The notes: generated from the sequence alone by a model not told the origin. DNA of 64,000 nucleotides from Terrimonas ginsenosidimutans (GCF_022012415.1 NZ_JAKLTR010000003.1:62001-126000); one strand, 5' to 3'; positions 49,201-54,999 are shown, numbered from the stretch's first letter. Numbers and translations: made by a program.

Positions 49201-49489
49201 ATCTAATCATGTCAATTCAGGCAAACAAGCTGTCATTAGAATAAATGCTGGACAGTTCCAGAAAGGGTCAAAGGCAACCACTTTCGATCCAGAAGGTGAC
49301 GCTTCCGGTGGAGATCACTGGGTTGTTTTAAATGGAAAAATGAATATAGATGAGACTAAAAAAACGGTAACGGTTGACGTTTTCGATATACATAGGGGGC
49401 TTGAGCCAAGAACTTTTTCGACGAAAGTTTTCAAGGATATGATAAATCACGTTTTGATGATATCGCAAAAAGATGAAAAAAAAGAGTAA
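40211..49489 (+). CDS. 3092-aa RHS polymorphic toxin with Cys-rich repeats and papain-like C-terminal tip
   Basis: An N-terminal hydrophobic signal (about 1-32) precedes beta domains, then a DUF6443-type region (IQYFDGSMRSRQTVT, ETLYDYQGRPAINILPAP; about 335-450). Residues ~1390-1860 hold seven tandem Cys-rich units of about 60-70 residues (pattern C..xF..YFN..F....Y..I..LY...CG..L..C, then C). RHS/YD repeats run about 2030-2720 (YYYDQAGNLVKTVPPKGVDE, ITYDANGNIMHYLRN). The RHS core ends with YPFGMIMPGR, MRIYDPRLGKFLSVDPLAKS and IDRDGLEE (about 2727-2807). The last ~284 residues are a different domain with C2873 in NMCGVYAFSYVFA, H3036 in GGDHWVVLNG and D3056 or D3059 in VDVFDIHRG, a papain-like triad. 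RHS cores encapsulate such tips and release them by self-cleavage. The stop overlaps the candidate immunity gene. Confidence 0.92.
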   Translation: MSLLSGMSCIVRLRKSVLILLGSMVTLFASATTDPVQVTVFSGKDGELVPNAVRETVDMKFYDPYWGTRIPHPEADIIENVIALRVDEHSSKIIQENFTFKVNFNIDYTVLNGQTYSMANQELTVTYVKGQGAKYDVRSYMVFDNARKVKVTINTAAIVGTNTINVAEFIIMENRMTVKRDYTFDPLAKALNISHTAPQTTASNVSDQLPLSWTDDETTGRTHYDLEWAWVDYTALSRFMTSGNFDQNLIFPNNSTRVTIAATDHYNVPLLYDGNGYLFYRIRPVQYSEDGVTIKNGAWATSTASAPSPVPFFEYQGGYEPELNWQATTTYAEEGKRKSVIQYFDGSMRSRQTVTKDNTTDTTIVAETLYDYQGRPAINILPAPTLGNIMEFAKNFNRFQASTYQKDIYDLIPSGDEICDVKPSILDSVSGASKYYSANNALVNEGYHKYIPSAFGFPYTETRYTPDATGRIAAQGGVGPTFQLNTGKETKYYYGTADQKELDALFGTEVGEAMHYSKNMVTDANGQYSVSYVDMHGRTIATALAGTPPANLDALPSYQTRYMTKNLLAEGRNTRTDRGIVSSNTILVTKEGPHQFHYELGPQSAEILACNPANETVCYDCYYDLEIRITSDCMDPIVITRKNFNFKSTDVEFTGYDISCSTTPGSLVVDETYMLKEGEYNIVKTLTLSRDAQNWYKNNVFNIRNICKTLQDFYNEQYSVMISQSDCNVTYDCQSCLANLGEYADFKANFLASQGITDPNATVEYEREILASYAEALKVCKDLCPAPENKLDFMKNMLMGDLIPESGQYALLDEDLNENGVLTDFVTTPEGKRIYEMNTNRIYNIFNTRALSTIRPFTTPMSIDGAPLTGGYLTNELPDQDLTPNPPSGVTDVDFKQFASSFKEHWAEYLLYYHPEYPKYKYAKDNLTHSYNFDVDVEAIETWDAAAANSGYYTSALLNNDPFFKTGGLGASKIYKDPSDPQNNGKTYRQVMLDYLTVNYAKSNKSMWQLAWMAVNCRENDPSCGNGIPATPPYTNANCPGDLNLVWRMFRTLFLTEKDRMLNLLLDAETVNQISYDEIRRNYYERRFVSPKDVSALDLGTANNIANAPNPGQASIDQTSAELAAIYGATCDSYIEMWTSKLAECDQLNALAANVRANIINEIMLGLKSVCVRGSDEDHPNGSSTVKPTDTGTPSSFEQVIRDVFQRHDIDPSAVCSPFAINYPLPYEKQPAISDEVIINTKDDCLCSRIQQLQAEKSQIGYSGTFSEFLKYQHNVEISQTLLQTLIDGCSSTSTEDCKFYDPPITVPAIFSCGTTLSNCIECLEYEKLKKEFVTTYAPGFVINPSPQENEAALNANLYFQQFMNSRTGLGKNWFDYLAFEQACNAYMDSWSCGRLDSIITAYNQSVTTPLYGAACRNAFTVYFNQAFGTAYTYAQIQSLFMKYCGHLPDLCQVELTCTGFKNVIDSFYHRYGTGIRIAGNCQTLFAAHFNDMFETDYTFAQLQQLYNGLCGGELDVCSQFDCSKLKAVLDSWNSCHRADQLDPDCEGQWATYFNGMMSTGLSIRQIDSLYAACGLPLNPCTPPVTCKMLNSLLFSYNNMGNAACAGSGLDSLSSTYCTDCFVWYVNDKLGTSYNYTQLQALYMTNCGTKLDMCDQRLDCKKLTDFVNGYLATNRSLPPASNNCDSLFSAAFNQHFGDSLNYAQIMALYQQYCGKQPVICKTAVIMTCAEMTDVYQEFVRLYPQPSSYFGANCQTAFVNYFNQYFGDTLTWYDIQTYYLTQCGSIPPICTPTDSCTQVSQFLNSYNARYSSFILPKEVCVDLFTRQYNKAFTSKVQYNWKDVERLYNNCGVTIPVCDQPGGSFDATRVNNARAAFYAYYEDALPANPDKVMAEFFNQYYGTSFTDYAQLDQWAKDNFSVDLHMVSGNEPALKSQRLRARSADLPPAPSTLPPRLCGTSTLFPNIVVVTPDPCDDVENMALVAATELYSNYVQQQYDEFDKNYQEKCLTGPVQEVFTMRSQLAEYHYTLYYYDQAGNLVKTVPPKGVDESHLGEPAVDTWHASVNAARIAGTTLAVEHTMTTNYRYNTLNQVVAQESPDGGKSLFWYDALGRLVLSQNAKQRPGKYSYTKYDALGRITEVGQLTGSDVNQALTQHLGDLATWFTGVDLTREQITKTVYDEPSDLSPSVIDQRHMRNRVSYAYVQPNASFSSNGVPYHNGTFYSYDIHGNVDKLVQHYNFGVMESNAGNAFKKMEYEYDLVSGKVNKVSYQKGVPDQFFHRYEYDAENKLKEVYTSPDNVYWERQARYDYYLHGPLARTELGELRVQGLDYAYTLQGWLKGVNSSTIGSGWDIGEDGKTKNHPAKDVFSFSLNYFNSDYLAVNSNSFPFAGVSNGLVNISGDAVETGKNLFNGNINSMMVNIPTLGDSKLYGYRYDQLNRLKAMNSYTGLDATVNTFYPLASQDYKERITYDANGNIMHYLRNAYTANQLAMDDLSYDYKTTNNQLRKVSDAVTSTPAGYSDIPNDQINDNYVYDAIGNLVCDHQEGMFDPNAPGKEMIEWTVYGKIHKTTKIKSGVTTVIEYSYDAGGSRIGKSVKVGTGASKTTWYVRDATGNTMSVYTDQDAAINSSRLSQTEVYLFGSSRLGLWTPLRDVGISDWAYFDYDYFPGVTGGALRSSWRRGSQEYEMSNHLGNVLATISDNRLPEESNLPGDVGLIGHFLADVLSTRDYYPFGMIMPGRTNGDYRYGFNGKENDNEVKGEGNQQDYGMRIYDPRLGKFLSVDPLAKSYPWYTPYQFAGNKPIAFIDRDGLEEASPMERNQAISYFENSIKPYISKYASSRAFANMNPQSFLTQLGEALKNPSSLKERYNVGNMCGVYAFSYVFALYKPSEFARGAADLFITGTGHDVGGLDVVPDNGLKNAGNNTGNSLPTLVFGGSMRSHYNQFLNFGGDAKKYFGSTNSSTMIAWLEDRLGVEVKQFSYGHEYFLDGITDNDLKTLSNHVNSGKQAVIRINAGQFQKGSKATTFDPEGDASGGDHWVVLNGKMNIDETKKTVTVDVFDIHRGLEPRTFSTKVFKDMINHVLMISQKDEKKE

Positions 49490-49721
49490 AGTGATGAAAA
49501 TTAGAAAGTTATTATTTTACACTAATGCAGCCGTGGAATGGCTGATTAGAATATTTATGAGTATCGTAATGATCCTGTGTGGAATATTAAATCAAACAGC
49601 CTCTTTCCCTCTGATAATTTTGATTTTTTGTGTGATCGCTTTTTGGTTCTATGTTAGTGGATTGAAGATTTTCTCATTGGCGGTTCTTATTTTCAGTTTA
49701 ATTGTATGCTTGCTGCATTAG
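49473..49721 (+). CDS. small membrane protein, candidate immunity protein for the RHS tip
   Basis: An 82-residue protein with a basic N-terminus (MKKKSKVMKIRKLL; a second ATG at 49494 is possible) and hydrophobic helices at about 20-42, 46-62 and 64-80. Its ATG lies inside the last codons of the RHS toxin gene (17-bp overlap), the usual position of a cognate immunity gene. It is AT-rich like the toxin tip and unlike the RHS body, which supports joint acquisition. A membrane location suggests neutralisation at the inner membrane or protection of a membrane or periplasmic target of the peptidase. The function is inferred. Confidence 0.65.
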   Translation: MKKKSKVMKIRKLLFYTNAAVEWLIRIFMSIVMILCGILNQTASFPLIILIFCVIAFWFYVSGLKIFSLAVLIFSLIVCLLH

Positions 49722-49933
49722 TTAATCAAAAATATATAGCTGGGATTAGCTTAAAGGCAGTGGAAAGCGTCGCGTATGAAATTTGGGGAGTCGAAGGGGA
49801 AGTACTGACAGCAAATGAAATGGCAAATTATTGGGCTATAACTCGGAAGATGGACCCCGACCAACAAAGCTTTGGATTAAAACAATTCGGCTATTGGGCA
49901 GTTTGTTTTAAGGAAGAGCACTATCGAATATAG
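49706..49933 (+). CDS. 75-aa protein following the candidate immunity gene
   Basis: Starts at ATG 49706 within the end of the previous gene (16-bp overlap) and ends at 49933. The sequence is soluble, with SLKAVESVAYEIWGVEGEVL and ITRKMDPDQQSFGLKQFGYW. It has no signal peptide or helix long enough to span a membrane. No family is recognised. It could be a second immunity component or the truncated C-terminus of a former protein. The overlapping start favours translation as part of the operon. Confidence 0.5.
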   Translation: MLAALVNQKYIAGISLKAVESVAYEIWGVEGEVLTANEMANYWAITRKMDPDQQSFGLKQFGYWAVCFKEEHYRI

Positions 49934-50350
49934 CAATAAGGCGACCGCTAGTATGATAATTTAGAAGATATAGTGGAATAAATAAACAGCGATGGAAATG
50001 TACCCTTTCGTGGTAGGCTGTAGAACACTACCAAATTTAAGGGGTATGAGTTGTTATTGACTGCGCATCGGCTGCGCAAAAGTCGTCCCTTGAGACAGAG
50101 TGTTATAACGGTAGCATAAAGGTATATTGATGTGATTATAAATACAGATGGTGTATCATTGTTCCATCATGATCTATTTGTATCAACAAGTGACCTGTAT
50201 CTAATTACATAGCCTGCCGCAAAAAACTATGCAGAGTTCCACGAGTATGGCATGGCTATTCGTTTGATATCGTATTTGTAAATCAATATTCGTCCTTCTG
50301 CTTACTAATTCGCCTTCATTGATCAATTGAAGATATCAATGCAATCCATC
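49934..50350. other. intergenic region with a partial extra copy of the cassette repeat
   Basis: No gene is supported. At about 50040-50115 a diverged partial copy of the repeat described at 50351-50631 is visible (gactgcgcatcggctgcgca, aaaagtcgtcccttgagaca, against gactacgcatcggctttgca, aaaagccgtccttcctcaga). The rest appears unstructured. Confidence 0.5.
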
Positions 50351-50631
50351 CCTGTTGTCCGTAGTCTTCCCTACCAATAACGAACTCCTCAACAGTCAAG
50401 CGTTATGCGTATGTCTCCGACTAACATCGGCTTTGCAAAAGCCGTCCATTCTCAAGTAAGATACTGTATCAGGATAAAGAAGCCAAAAGCCGCTGATCAC
50501 CCAGCGGCTTTGCATTATAGGTCGTCAATATTTTGGGAGTTCATTTTGAAGCGATTTTTTATAGTCCATTCGCCGCTTCTTATTGATCCTGAAAGTGTCG
50601 CAAACGCAAGATTTGCTGCAAAGGCAAATAC
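50351..50631 (+). repeat. cassette-flanking direct repeat, copy A
   Basis: About 281 bp closely matching 51709-51995 in the same orientation. It starts with gttgtccgtag and includes gtcaagcgttatgcgtatgt, the hairpin at 50486-50511, ggtcgtcaatattttggga and gcaaacgcaagatttgctgc. The two copies flank the lipoprotein cassette. Confidence 0.88.
50486..50511 (+). terminator. hairpin inside repeat copy A
   Basis: aaagccgctg / cagcggcttt pair perfectly around loop atcacc, preceded by a purine-rich tract and followed by gcattat. The arms are identical in copy B. It may act as a weak terminator in either direction; there is no long T tract. Confidence 0.6.
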
Positions 50632-50744
50632 CAGTGCTAAATATTATAAACCGGATATTATTTTCCATAAATTTAAAGAACAAGAAAAAAGGAAGAAAAA
50701 CCAGCAGTAAAGGATACAGTCGAGGGAAACAAAAAAGCAAACTA

Positions 50745-51518
50745 ATGAACAAATATCTTCAAGTGGTAGCTGCTCTTATCGTTATCATAACATTTCCGGC
50801 CTGTCAGTTGGATGAGGTCCCGAAGAAGGCTACGCTTGGAAAGAAGCCGATAGTTGATACAGCGGCGGTTGTTTCATCGGATGTATTGCAGATTTCTGTG
50901 TTTTCAACCAACAACTTGAAAATTCACGAAGTCAAGCGCTCGTCTATTCAATCGGGTGTATTTGATGGCCTTAGTAAAACGTGCTTTGAGTACATGACAA
51001 CAATACACTCAAGAGGATGCTTTTTTAGTAAGGCCGGAGAATTTGTTGGCGACAGGAACTTTATTTCATTTGGAGAACAGCAATTCTTTTTTAATAAAAT
51101 CTTTAATCGTTTTGACACAAATAGTGACCGCCAAAGTTCGCCCGAGGTTTCGAAGGTTATTGAGATTGAAACAAAAGCTAAAAAAAAGTATATCGCCGTC
51201 TTTTGCAAAGACATGAACTACAATTCCTATTATTGGAATGAGATGTTGTTTTTATTTTCTATCGGGAATGATAAAGTCAAAAGAGCCTTTTATTTGGATG
51301 ACACCATGTTTATAACGCCTAAAGTTTTTGGAGATTATAATGATGACGGAATTCTTGATTACATCAAATTTTCAAAAGGAATTGATTCGATATTTTGTTA
51401 CCAAATTACAGATGCTGGAATAAGTAAATTAGATGATCGCTTTATTGAAGTTGAAACGTTAGATGGAATTGGCCAGGCGTTTAAAGTACGGAAAGTGTCC
51501 CCATCCTGGATGCATTGA
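50745..51518 (+). CDS. orphan immunity-like lipoprotein
   Basis: A 257-residue protein from ATG 50745; the frame extends upstream but through the repeat. The lipoprotein signal MNKYLQVVAALIVIITFPAC has its Cys at 20. The mature part is low in GC and rich in K, F, D and N, with KKYIAVFCKDMNYNSYYWNE, DDTMFITPKVFGDYNDDGIL and DYIKFSKGIDSIFCYQIT. The DYNDDGILDYI segment resembles the calcium-like loops of secreted FG-GAP-type proteins. No named family is recognised. It is bracketed by the 281-287-bp direct repeats downstream of the RHS toxin, the classic location for an old immunity gene left after toxin-tip replacement. That role is inference. Confidence 0.65.
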   Translation: MNKYLQVVAALIVIITFPACQLDEVPKKATLGKKPIVDTAAVVSSDVLQISVFSTNNLKIHEVKRSSIQSGVFDGLSKTCFEYMTTIHSRGCFFSKAGEFVGDRNFISFGEQQFFFNKIFNRFDTNSDRQSSPEVSKVIEIETKAKKKYIAVFCKDMNYNSYYWNEMLFLFSIGNDKVKRAFYLDDTMFITPKVFGDYNDDGILDYIKFSKGIDSIFCYQITDAGISKLDDRFIEVETLDGIGQAFKVRKVSPSWMH

Positions 51519-51519
51519 T

Positions 51520-51639
51520 GTGTCGATATTTTTTACTTTGGGCGGCTCGAAATTGTTGTTAGTTATCTTTTCCGGTATATTGATATATGCCGCATTATTT
51601 TGGGGTCATTATTTTTTTAAACGCACCAAATCACAGTAA
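51520..51639 (+). CDS. possible 39-aa membrane peptide
   Basis: GTG 51520 begins one base after the lipoprotein stop. The frame reads VSIFFTLGGSKLLLVIFSGI, then LIYAALFWGHYFFKRTKSQ, one membrane helix with a basic tail, ending at TAA 51639. The tight spacing suggests coupling. It is short and starts with GTG, so support is limited. Confidence 0.35.
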   Translation: MSIFFTLGGSKLLLVIFSGILIYAALFWGHYFFKRTKSQ

Positions 51640-51708
51640 AAATCTCAACATAAAAAGAGGGAGGAGAATAATCTACGTAATAGCACTGGGTTTTTTGAAA
51701 TTAATTAC

Positions 51709-51995
51709 CCCGGTTGTCCGTAATCTACCCGGCCAATAATGAACGCTACAATAGTCAAGCGTTATGCGTATGTCGCCGACTACGCATCGGCTTTGCAAAA
51801 GCCGTCCTTCCTCAGACAAAATACTGTATCAGGATAAAGAAGCCAAAAGCCGCTGATCACCCAGCGGCTTTGCATTATAGGTCGTCAATATTTTGGAAGT
51901 TCATTTTTGAAGAGATTTTTTAATAGTCCATTTGCCGCTCCATATTTACCCTGCGAAAGTACCGCAAACGCAAGATTTGCTGCAAAGGGGAATAC
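51709..51995 (+). repeat. cassette-flanking direct repeat, copy B
   Basis: About 287 bp, the second copy of the repeat at 50351-50631, with the same hairpin at 51846-51871. Differences are scattered substitutions and small indels. The copies diverge beyond gcaaacgcaagatttgctgc. Confidence 0.88.
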
Positions 51996-52117
51996 AAACT
52001 TCCCCAAACGAAAATCATATCGCTCTTCCAACTACGGCTAAACCCCTATTTGTTTTTCTCTCAAAATAATTCACCTTTATCATTCTCTTCAAACCATCAC
52101 CACCATCCCATCAAACC

Positions 52118-54103
52118 ATGCAAAAAACCATCCTGATCCTGGGTTGCTTTTTTCTCTTGTCAACCACCCACGCCCAATTCACCTACAAAATCAAAGCCGA
52201 CTCGGTCAAAATCACGAACGACTCGTGCACGGCCGAACTCATCCTCGAGAACAGCACCAAGAGCGTCAACGGCTTTCTATACAACAAAGGCAACGGCCGC
52301 ACAGAATTCCGCAAAGGGCTTATCAAACTCAATGACACGTCATATATAATCGGAGCAGACACCCTCCGCTTCAGAGATCACGGCACTGGTTACATTCTCA
52401 ATCGTAACAACGTTGCGCAAACCAACTCCGGTTTCTGGGTTACGCAAAACAGCCAGATCGATGGCAGGCTATCTATCAACCCTCCGGTCAGTGTGCCTTC
52501 AGGATATCAACTGGTAGTTGGCGGTAATTCCATCACGTATGGTAATGCACGCGCAAGAAGATTACAACTGGTAGAATCTCCGTATGAGGGCCAAGACTAC
52601 AGCGCCGTAAATTACGGCCCTTCATTAAATGCAATAGCTACGTTAAATATCACCAACGGCTTAACCGGTTCTCCGCATATACTATTACAAGGCAACGGCG
52701 GAGCAGGCGGTGCGGTCTCTCATCCCATGGTTTTCTTTGGTGATAATCAAAAAGCGTATGCCGCAGTGCAGGGTATAACTCGTGGAGGCTGGGGCATTGC
52801 TCAACCTTTCGGAGATCTCGCCTTTCACACCGCACCAGACAGCAGTGTATTTGCTTTGCTTGAACGAATGCGTTTAACCAGTAAAGGGAATCTTGCAGTA
52901 GGGACACTCAATGATCAGGGGTTTAGAATTAACGTGGTTGGCGGCGATATTGCTGTTGGAGGTATCCGCATAGGACATGGTAATGGTAACAACATGGAGA
53001 ATGTGGCGATAGGAGAGGAAGCGTTGAAGGTGAACGGGACTGGAAACTATCTTACTGCGATTGGCAGATATACGCTGACCAGCAATACAACAGGTCAGTA
53101 CAATACAGCTATTGGCCCATTTGTATTGAGAAAGAATACTACTGGCTATGGCAATACCGCTATCGCATACATGGCTATGGAGGAAAATATCAGCGGAACA
53201 AATAACACCGCTGTAGGATCTCAAACTTTGCGATATAATACTTCCGGTCAGTTCAATTCTGCGTTTGGGGCCAATGCTCTTCGTTTAAATACAACTGGTG
53301 AGGATAATACGGGGCTTGGCATGTATGCCTTGCAGAATAATACAACGGGCAGTTATAATACAGCCGTGGGGTTATATGCCATGAATTCGAATACCACCGG
53401 AACTTTCAATACAGCTATCGGCAGAACTGCATTAAACAATAATATATCAGGGAATACTAATGCTGCTTTGGGCCAGTCTTCTTTAGGCGCACTTACAACA
53501 GGTGATCTCAATATCGGTATTGGTTACCAGGCGGGACTTCAGCAGACAAGCGGCAACGGCAATATATTTATCGGCACATCTACTACTTCACCAGCTTCCG
53601 CAACAGCTTCCAATCAACTCAACATCGGTAACTGGATCTATGGCCAATCAGGAAAGATCGGTATCAACACTACATCTCCCACTGCCCGTCTCACCATCGC
53701 CGCAGGTACAGACGTCGGTCAAACAGCTCCATTGAAATTCACCGCAGGCACCAACCTTGCCACACCAGAAAACGGAGCAGTAGAATACAACGGCACCAAC
53801 TATTTCGTTACCAGCGATGACACGCGTTATACTCTCGCAAAAACATTAACCAACACCGGCTCTCTTAACTTCCCATCAACCGCTGCAAACTCCAGCTCCG
53901 ATCTCACCATTACCATCAACGGCGCTGCCGATGGTGATGCAGTCAGCCTTGGTGTGCCATCCGCAGCTGTTCAAACCAATAGCAATTACACCGCCTGGGT
54001 AAGCGCGGCAAATACCATCACGATCCGGTTTACGAATAATGATGGAAGTACGGCGAAAGATCCTGCTACAGGAACATTCCGGGTGACAGTCCTCAAATAC
54101 TGA
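52118..54103 (+). CDS. FTYKIKADSV-family secreted surface protein with 17-residue YadA-like repeats
   Basis: A 661-residue exported protein (signal peptide to THAQ). The N-terminal module FTYKIKADSVKITNDSC, TAELILENSTKSVNGFLY, NKGNGRTEFRK is shared with three neighbours. The variable middle contains, at about residues 308-477, ten consecutive 17-residue units such as TGQYNTAIGPFVLRKNT and TGSYNTAVGLYAMNSNT, the pattern of YadA/Hep_Hag trimeric adhesin heads. The C-terminal module TAPLKFTAGTNLATPENGAV, EYNGTNYFVTSDDTRYTLAK, then DLTITINGAADGDAVSLGVP to the final RVTVLKY is shared with two neighbours. No T9SS domain or membrane anchor is seen. A tail-fibre or adhesin-like trimer is likely. The stop codon lies in a 34-nt inverted repeat. 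Confidence 0.88.
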   Translation: MQKTILILGCFFLLSTTHAQFTYKIKADSVKITNDSCTAELILENSTKSVNGFLYNKGNGRTEFRKGLIKLNDTSYIIGADTLRFRDHGTGYILNRNNVAQTNSGFWVTQNSQIDGRLSINPPVSVPSGYQLVVGGNSITYGNARARRLQLVESPYEGQDYSAVNYGPSLNAIATLNITNGLTGSPHILLQGNGGAGGAVSHPMVFFGDNQKAYAAVQGITRGGWGIAQPFGDLAFHTAPDSSVFALLERMRLTSKGNLAVGTLNDQGFRINVVGGDIAVGGIRIGHGNGNNMENVAIGEEALKVNGTGNYLTAIGRYTLTSNTTGQYNTAIGPFVLRKNTTGYGNTAIAYMAMEENISGTNNTAVGSQTLRYNTSGQFNSAFGANALRLNTTGEDNTGLGMYALQNNTTGSYNTAVGLYAMNSNTTGTFNTAIGRTALNNNISGNTNAALGQSSLGALTTGDLNIGIGYQAGLQQTSGNGNIFIGTSTTSPASATASNQLNIGNWIYGQSGKIGINTTSPTARLTIAAGTDVGQTAPLKFTAGTNLATPENGAVEYNGTNYFVTSDDTRYTLAKTLTNTGSLNFPSTAANSSSDLTITINGAADGDAVSLGVPSAAVQTNSNYTAWVSAANTITIRFTNNDGSTAKDPATGTFRVTVLKY

Positions 54104-54201
54104 CACGAATGAATCACGAATGGCCGCGAATGAACACGAATGCTCTCTGAAAGCGGGATGTCTTCGCGTTCATTCGCGGCCATTCGTGATTCATTCGCGT
54201 C
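54102..54201. terminator. 34-nt inverted repeat spanning the gap between two convergent genes
   Basis: The left arm 54102-54135 (gacacgaatgaatcacgaat, ggccgcgaatgaac) and right arm 54168-54201 pair with a single mismatch around a 32-nt loop. The left arm begins inside the TGA of the surface-protein gene and the right arm ends at the last base of the LytTR stop codon. It is built from the dispersed gaatgaacac repeat units. A bidirectional terminator is likely. Confidence 0.8.
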
Positions 54202-54524
54202 TAGTCGATTATTGTCAATTTATTGATCAGATCCTGATAATACTTATTTCCAATCGGCAGTTCTTCTCCCTCAACTTCTACCGTATCATTGGAGATTTTT
54301 TTGATGTAGTGGATCGAGACGGCATAGCTCCGATGGATCTGGATGAACATACCAGGAGGGAATTTTTTTAAAGCTGTGACCAGGCTCACCTGCACCTCAT
54401 CGCAGGTTTTGTCGTAGTACACGATCCTCGTGTAGTTGCCACGTGTGTCGAGAAACATTACATTTTCAGCATCGATGCAGAGCAGCTTTTTGTTTTGCCA
54501 AACGAAGAAAGGTGTTGATACCAT
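54201..54524 (-). CDS. solo LytTR DNA-binding protein
   Basis: A 107-residue protein consisting only of a LytTR domain: LLCIDAENVMFLDTRGNYTR (about 14-33), then VSLVTALKKFPPGMFIQIHR (about 47-66), SYAVSIHYIKKI and GEELPIGNKYYQDLIN. LytTR domains bind direct repeats in promoters of surface and quorum-controlled genes. The usual response-regulator receiver is missing, so activity is not phosphorelay-controlled here. It points at the surface-protein gene 52118-54103 and lies within the family cluster, so regulation of that family is plausible but unproven. Confidence 0.88.
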   Translation of the reverse strand: MVSTPFFVWQNKKLLCIDAENVMFLDTRGNYTRIVYYDKTCDEVQVSLVTALKKFPPGMFIQIHRSYAVSIHYIKKISNDTVEVEGEELPIGNKYYQDLINKLTIID

Positions 54525-54999
54525 TGGATAAGGTTTGATGTGTGAATTGAAATATATGGAGGTTGTTTTTGTTGATTCGAATTGCCTGAAATTGACTGGT
54601 GTTGGGCCCCTCTAAATCCAAGGCATCTTCTCACTCTCTTCCCCCTCTTTCCCTCCTCTTTGCCTCCTCCAAAACCGAGGCCGTTCATAGGGCCACGGGT
54701 AACCATTCGAGGATGCAAAGAGGAGAAATGCAAATTCGTCACACCCAAAAACGAAATTCGTCACATCCAATAATACTTGCCGTCATTTTTCGGAAACAAT
54801 CCGTGGTGTGCTGTTCTATTTTTGTTCTATCAAACGCAGACGATGGAGTTTTCTTCGCAGGGCTACCGGGAAGCGAAGACCCGGAAATCCTATCCGCTGT
54901 TTGTGATATGGTCAACATACAGTCAGATGAATGACGATTCGTCTGACTGCATGGAGATCATTGGTAAACATTTTTATTCATCATTTTAAATTTAATCAA
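54525..54999. other. gene-free interval between LytTR and the 189-aa protein
   Basis: About 475 bp. Pyrimidine-rich stretches (ctctcttccccctctttccc near 54635) and the doublet aattcgtcacacccaaaaac / aattcgtcacatccaataat near 54730-54775 are the only visible patterns. Two overlapping plus-strand open frames lack any family resemblance. Confidence 0.45.

Noticed and set aside
28049-49933. T6SS-linked RHS locus
   Set aside because: No VgrG, PAAR, Hcp or sheath genes were found in the operon or elsewhere in the window.
50405-50710. 101-codon plus-strand frame across repeat copy A
   Set aside because: The same frame appears, truncated, in copy B and includes the hairpin; the repeat is non-coding.
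53039-53545. Possible CRISPR-like periodic array
   Set aside because: The 51-bp periodicity is in-frame protein repeats of 17 residues, with no spacers of constant length and no cas genes.
54599-54934. 111-codon plus-strand frame between LytTR and the 189-aa gene
   Set aside because: Built from pyrimidine-rich low-complexity DNA; no domain and overlapping frames of equal length exist.
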